A DNA stretch of 64,000 nt from Acanthopleura granulata. Taxonomy: Eukaryota > Mollusca > Polyplacophora > Chitonida > Chitonidae. The position numbers and the translations under genes are program-made. The DNA is taken from the NCBI GenBank assembly GCA_016165875.1, contig JABBOT010000007.1, positions 14,909,997 through 14,973,996 of the forward strand. The letters are read 5' to 3'. Below the pieces are notes generated by a model. The model was not told the DNA's origin. It made no database searches and saw nothing but the letters and a program-made list of their open reading frames with translations. Positions 58,353 through 64,000 of this stretch are shown here, in pieces. Each line of letters begins with the position of its first letter. The first letter of the stretch is position 1.

Positions 58353-60847
58353 GCCGCATTACATTCATGTGGATATGGTCAATGATACCCTGTATATATT
58401 ACACCACGCCGTGCCCTGGCGCCCCCCCCCCCTTTTCTCATCACAGTGTTTGTCCATTGTGTTTTGTTTTGTTAACCTTTTATTAGTCAGTAGATTATCT
58501 CTGTTATTTCTCTTCGTATGTTCTTGACAACATACCATAAAATCATTGTTTTGATGTTTAATAATTGCCCATGAAAGCCCATATCCCTGTACAGTGTAGA
58601 TATGTCGTTGCTTGTCCATTTCAGTCACTCTCCTGATGATGGCAAAATAAAATGGCGAAATACTGAGTCACAATGAAATCTTGGTATTTCGGGATTACAC
58701 CACCGCGTGTATCACATCTAATAGGTCACTGCGTCCATTATACAAACAGTGCACGCTGCAGGGGTATATGGAGGGGGGGGCGTATAGGTAACCAACCGAA
58801 CCGCCGTCTTTGCAGCAGGATAATCGACAGGAGCCGCCTAGACCCCCTGACAGTGCACTTTAGCGACACCCTCATCTGGCTCTCGTTCATCCCCGTGATG
58901 TCTCAGTCCCAGCTTTAAAAGTGACTGGAAAGCGAACTGAGAAACAACATTAAGAAGCATTAATATCACCGGGTAAAGTGTTGGCCGAGCTGCTGGTAAA
59001 GGCCGGCGCCCCTACAGAAAGGCCAGTTTACAGATGTTTGTTATGCAGTTAGGGCGATGCGGTGCTCACGCCGCTCTGATCGGTCGCCTTTCCGGTCATA
59101 TCTGCGGAGCTGCACCGAACTGACTTACCGATGATTGACATATGCTCCCACGCGCTGCTGTTTCTAATGGTATGCATCAGTCCGTCCCAGCACGGTGATG
59201 ACCACTAGCTATAGACCCACAAGGCAGCCACTAATGTACACAACGGCGGCGGGACAATATTTAAAACCTTCCATGTGTGATATGGCCACACGCATAACCC
59301 ACTTTGAAATGGTTTTTAAGAGTCACCGTATGTAATGACTAACTCTTTGCAAGCAGATAAGTCGGCTTCAAAGAAAAAGGACAATGCTTGGAGAGTTTTC
59401 AGATGATGTTTTATGGATATCACAATATCATTGTTAGATCTAGCAAGAGTGTTGTGGAGCAATAGTCGTATTTTTATAGATCTAACGATATTGTTGTAGA
59501 TGTAGCACTTTTCTAACGATGTTGTTATTGATCTATGATAACGTTATTTCGGATTTCTAGGAATGTGGTTATGGATCACAGTCATCGATGAAGCTAGTTG
59601 CGGCTTTTGTGTGAAGAAATCGAAAGGAAAATGTCATTCTTCCGTTCTAGATTTAGACATGGAAACAGACATTCGTGTATATACCTTCCGTGAAACATAA
59701 CGGGTCACCCCGAGTCAATAAACTGACACATACAACATTTTCTTTCAGACTGCAACTCTCATGCCTATGACCTTTAAATCAGAATCACATGTTTTGCATA
59801 TTTGCTAATATTTCAACGATGTTTCTTTCCATCGTGAACGGCCATGTTTTAAAACGCGTGCGGGGCTTTCATTTGACATCTTCTCGCGACGTTTAATATT
59901 GAAGAAAATCAATATGAACACCTATATCTAAACTATTAGGAAGACAGGCATGGCTTCTGAAAAGCCACACGATAACATCGAGTATTTTTAATGATCCCTA
60001 TCTGTAATAAGACATCTCAGGGAGACAAACAGAACGAATCACAGATCGCAGAACAAAAAACCGCAGATGAATCTACTGCCGATCACACTGATATATATAT
60101 TTGTACGTAGTGACGTCTTTTTTCAATTACAGCTCCATAGCCTTGCCCGATTCGTCAACCTTCTGTAAAGGATTACGTGACTGATGCGAACGCTCACGTA
60201 ACTGCAGTGGTCTTCCATTCCTGCCTCACCCTGTCTTGATTCCATCAAGCGTTTGATCGATTTTCGATTTCTATAGCCGCGCAGGTAGGCTTAATATCCC
60301 TAACCCAAACGTCAAGGTGCGCGGAGTCGGTTGGAGGTGACATTTGACATGGTACCATGGCGGACAATTAACCATTCCATTCGCTCCACTTACAATCTCT
60401 CAGACCGCCGGTTGGGTCACAATTACTGGCTGGGAGATCGTTCGCCGAGGCTGGAGGTGAGACAGCCGAGTCTAACGAATTTAACCTTTTCAACTTGAGT
60501 TCCATTGATATTCCGCATTGACTTTATGTAGCCCACGCCGGATATTTCCTTCTTTGCCATTTTGCTCAGTGCGACCCGCTGCCAATCAGCCGTAGGCGTG
60601 TGTAAGCGGTGGTTCGCCGCGACCATTGTCTAAAACCAGGCAACCAATCTACATCCGGTGACGAGCTAAAGTCCAGGTGACAAGGAACACAACAGTCCCC
60701 TTAAGCCTGACTAGAAGAGCTTAGAACTCGCCAAGACTTTTACAAGAGAACTTCCAGAAAGTTTCTTAAACGCCCGCCAAAGCGATGCGACAGGTTTAAG
60801 TAAGCGATCCATCAGTTAACCACACGTTGCTCTAGAGACTTCAACCC
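58353..60847. other. Intergenic DNA, nothing recognised
   Basis: A run of 11 cytosines lies at 58422-58432. I cannot support a gene on either strand. Confidence 0.55.
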
Positions 60848-61065
60848 GTATCCTCGCGTGTACTCAATCATAGCGTGATTATTAGCCGTTATTATCTCTG
60901 TATCCACTATTACAGGGTGATTCTATGCCCCTGATGCACTCTGATATCCACGATCACGGTGTGATTATACGCCTCTAGCCCCCTCTGCATCCACGATTAC
61001 AACTTAATTATACGCCCGTGATTCTATGTGTATCCATGATCATTGCGTAACTTTACGCGTTATGT
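60848..61065. repeat. Degenerate 43-44-bp tandem repeat, about 4.5 copies
   Basis: The words TATCCACTATTACAG, TATCCACGATCACGG, CATCCACGATTACAA and TATCCATGATCATTG start at 60901, 60945, 60988 and 61031 (spacings 44, 43, 43). Each is followed by GTGATTATACGCC-like sequence. A half copy precedes them. Confidence 0.8.
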
Positions 61066-61616
61066 CAATTTACAAAGCCCCAAGCACCATGGCTTCAACA
61101 GAACTATATATATAGGTGAAAAAATGACACACCGAAGACTCTCTACCATGGAGAGGGCATCAAGTGTCCAACAATATTCATAATTTTCGTGGGGTAAGGA
61201 CTGGGATGGGCGGATATTAGTTTTAGGGATGATAAACACCTTTTCCCCTCCAGGTCAGCCCCTTTCTGTCTTGGAATTAAACAAAACCACATTCGCTTAA
61301 ATTGGGCTTCACACAGTGCAAAAACATATGATGGAATGAAAATTTTGTATATGTATATCTATACACATATATAAAAGAGTAAAACCAGAGAAGCGACGGC
61401 ATTGTGATAATTGGCAAATGGTCACACGTTACCGGTGAAGCCCGGCCTCTTGTCAATTTATCTCAGTTAGATAGGGTTTTATTCTAACTGTTTATTTAAA
61501 TGTTTAAGGAGTGACATCTTGCAGACCACCAGCACCTCTGTAAGCAGAGTTAGGCAATATACTAGACGTCACTGGTCAAGTTACACTCAAATTGCCGTCA
61601 TGTCATCACATTTAAT
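61066..61616. other. Intergenic DNA, nothing recognised
   Basis: There are AT-rich stretches near 61346-61376 but nothing I can name. Confidence 0.55.
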
Positions 61617-61704
61617 ACGCGTGCACAATGATATGAAAACGTGTGCACAATGATATGAAAACGTGCACAATGATATGAAAACGTGTGCACAATGATATGA
61701 AAAC
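61617..61704. repeat. Four-copy 20/22-bp tandem repeat
   Basis: The unit GTGCACAATGATATGAAAAC starts at 61621, 61643, 61663 and 61685. Copies are separated by GT or by nothing, giving spacings of 22, 20 and 22. They are virtually identical, so the array is young. Confidence 0.92.
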
Positions 61705-61849
61705 TTACCATGCAAATCACATGTACACCGTATCCAGATAGCTATACTTATACACAGACCCGAAATATTGGACAGAGATAAGGTAATATTCATGTACTGA
61801 CCATGTATCAAAGACCATACGCACGAAGACATAAGGGAACTGAAATGTT

Positions 61850-61980
61850 TATTTATTTATTTGATTGATATTTTTTGTTGTATACCAAATAATTATTTCA
61901 CTTACATGTCACCGGCCAGGCGTATGCATGGTTGGCAAAATATCGCAGAGCCATCGCCCCTTGTATATTTGTCAGGTAAA
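61850..61980 (-). mobile_element. Diverged SINE 3' end, inverted
   Basis: The tail TTTATTTATTTATTTGATTG followed by a decayed GTATACC and TATTTCACTTACATG has the layout of the inverted SINE at 43.1 kb (tail, TACGCCGTAC, TATTTCACTTAT). The CGCCGTA core is degraded and the rest is hard to align by eye. Confidence 0.45.
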
Positions 61981-64000
61981 CCTCATAACGAAAGGTTACA
62001 TGCAACCGAACCTGACAGAGTTGCTTTCCAGAAATTGACAACTTTAAGAGTTATGGCGGTATGACTTCAAGCAGTCTGATTCACTATGGCAACTGCATAT
62101 GCCACGTCTTTTTAGATGCGAAGTAAGAGTGCGTCTAGATACGAGTCTCTTTACATGCCTATCCATCAGTTGGTGTTTGTACCTCTCCATCGGTCAAAGT
62201 TTTGACATCCTTTTTTTTAACAAGGGTCATTTACTCGCAAGGAGACATCGATTTTAAGGTGTCCTAGCTGTGTATGTGCATATATTTGCTTGTTTTCAAG
62301 ATCAAGTGACATCAGAAAAAAACTTTGGCAATACCAGACATTGTCTTGTATAGTATAAGTCCTATTTCCTATCTATCCAGCAATAATAATACTCTTTGAG
62401 ATTTTATGAGCCATCAATGAAGTCGGTTAATGTTTCACAACGCTAGGCTTTGAAGTTGCCGATTTCTGAAATGCGACCCGAAACTTATCTAGGTTTCCCG
62501 TGGAGCTCAAATTGGTCCATTGCATGAGAGAGTGCTTTCTCTGGTAAGGGCGGATAGTTAAAGGAAGAATTTTGAACCGAGTGACTTTGGGTGGCTCTTT
62601 GATATCCCTTATGTCTGTGCCATAACGTCAGCAAGAGATCCTCTGACGGCTTTCAAACAAATGGCAATTTCCTTAACTTTTATTCATAATACAGAACAAA
62701 TGAAAGTTACTGTATTGAAATATTTAAGTATTACTTTTTCTTGGGTTGGTGCAATTATGCTATTTTGGAATGTCACTGAAAAACGTCGACCAAAGAGAAG
62801 CGGTGTCGGTAACTGTCTCGTAAAATACTTCCCTTGAATTTATCCGCTTACAAAATCATTACCAAGGCGGAGTTCTAGCCACTGGATTCACTGTATATCA
62901 CTTAGATAGGTTTTTTAAGCAACAGAAAAAACCTTCACTGAAGGATTGAAAAAACTGAAATACCGACTTTGACCGGAACATTTTAATCATTGATCAAGGC
63001 TCTCCGGCAGTTTAAACTGGTGTTATAGGAGGTTCTGGTTTGCACAGTTCTGGCAATTCGCCCGTCTGCTCGATGGGATTGGGCAAATTGCCTCGACATC
63101 TCTGCCACCATGATTCCACCGCTATGTAGACAATGTGCAAAAAAAGTAATTGTGAACAAAAGGCAATCCGCAGCACATAGCGTTGACCGATCACCTTGGC
63201 TGCTAAACATGGGGTAGGCAGCCAAAAAATGGCCGTCCAATGAATCGCTGACAGTGAGATATCTAGATACCATAACATCAGGTCCTCAATGCTTCCTTTA
63301 TCATCGTCAAAGTATATCTTGCTCGATCCATCTGGTGTGCTTCTGTCAGGTCCGCGCTGAGGATCCTGGGTTTTAAGACGTCTGTTTCCTGGGGTCAGAG
63401 AGGATCTGTCGTATGGACGTTAAGATCATGGCATCACAAGATGACGGGAATCTCCCCAGTCTATGACATGTTGTTTGATAACGAACTCTCGCCCTCACCT
63501 CAACGCTACCACCTCCCCTTGTCTTTATCCTGTCTTTCATCAGGGTGCCTCGACGGGAGTACACAGGCTGTCGTAAGACTGCGCTGCAGTGTATCGGCTG
63601 GGCAAAGGCTACACTCTTCCCAGTGACGTCTGAAGGCGATGAAGTCTCATGCCTAAACAGCGTTGACGGATAGTCTAAGTCATAAACCCCCGAACATCAA
63701 ACCACGCATTTTTGTATAACCTCAAGAAACTCGACAGTTTCTTGTAAACTTGGCACCTTGTATGCGCACGATAACTTACGGATCCTAGGAGCAGCATTAA
63801 TGAATAAAAATCAACAGTCATTATCGAAAGAGACGTCGTGATTTACCGCTTATATTGTGGACACAGAGAAGCGAAACGAAACTTCAGATATAAAAAGTTA
63901 CAATTTCACTTCATGTTAACACACCCAGCCGTCGGTGCCACCGAATGCTGATGAAGGTCAATAACACGTGGCTAAGTTTCCCTGGGGTGTTGAAATACAG
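61981..64000. other. Intergenic DNA, nothing recognised
   Basis: Two overlapping minus-strand frames (62983-63273 and 63012-63278) are open for 90-96 codons but show no domain. I see no RNA gene or array. Confidence 0.5.

Noticed and set aside
63012..63278. Minus-strand gene of about 90 residues
   Set aside because: Two overlapping frames of similar length are both open, neither shows a domain, and there is no splice or promoter evidence.
1..64000. CRISPR array, bacterial operon or phage features
   Set aside because: The window is animal nuclear DNA with spliceosomal introns. The tandem arrays have no spacer-repeat alternation, and no prokaryotic genes are present.

Overview
This is animal nuclear DNA: one large intron-rich gene, then a gene-free, repeat-rich flank. 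Three things suggest a lophotrochozoan, most likely a mollusc. Several copies of a tRNA-derived SINE with a conserved central block and a 3' end in AAATAAA-type repeats are present. The palindromic word TACATGTA recurs. CpG is scarce in the gene and common outside it, as in many invertebrates with gene-body methylation. The species cannot be fixed from the sequence alone.

Bases 11516-38655 hold the plus-strand gene for a ROR-family receptor tyrosine kinase (Wnt5-type receptor). I traced ten coding exons. The splice phases agree throughout, and the coding sum is 2961 nt (986 residues plus stop). The domain order is signal peptide (first exon, uncertain), acidic linker, Ig C2/I-set domain, Frizzled-type cysteine-rich domain with all ten cysteines, kringle with all six cysteines, one transmembrane helix, an intronless tyrosine kinase domain and a Ser/Thr- and Pro-rich tail. 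The catalytic Lys, the helix-C Glu and the HRD Asp are present, but the metal-binding DFG motif reads NFG. The product may therefore be a pseudokinase or a weak kinase.

Bases 1-11515 carry no convincing exon. They hold a degenerate satellite-like array (4.78-5.63 kb), a tRNA-like SINE head at the left edge, and a C-run tract about 230 bases before the putative start codon. The introns total roughly 23 kb and contain minisatellites. The largest intron follows exon 1 (11.5 kb). Two unexplained minus-strand open frames lie in introns (25.4-25.7 kb and 34.8-35.1 kb).

A 3' UTR of about 1.5 kb ends near a strong AATAAA at 38629. From 38.7 to 64 kb I recognise no gene. This flank holds SINE copies (39.7, 43.1, 50.7, 50.9, 54.1, 58.3 and 61.85 kb), a MITE-like element with perfect 21-bp inverted ends (44.0 kb), a CCAAT/G-quadruplex CpG-rich patch (46.4 kb), an indel-free 20-bp minisatellite with AP-1-like units and a 100-bp higher-order repeat (51.7-52.1 kb), and three other small tandem arrays.
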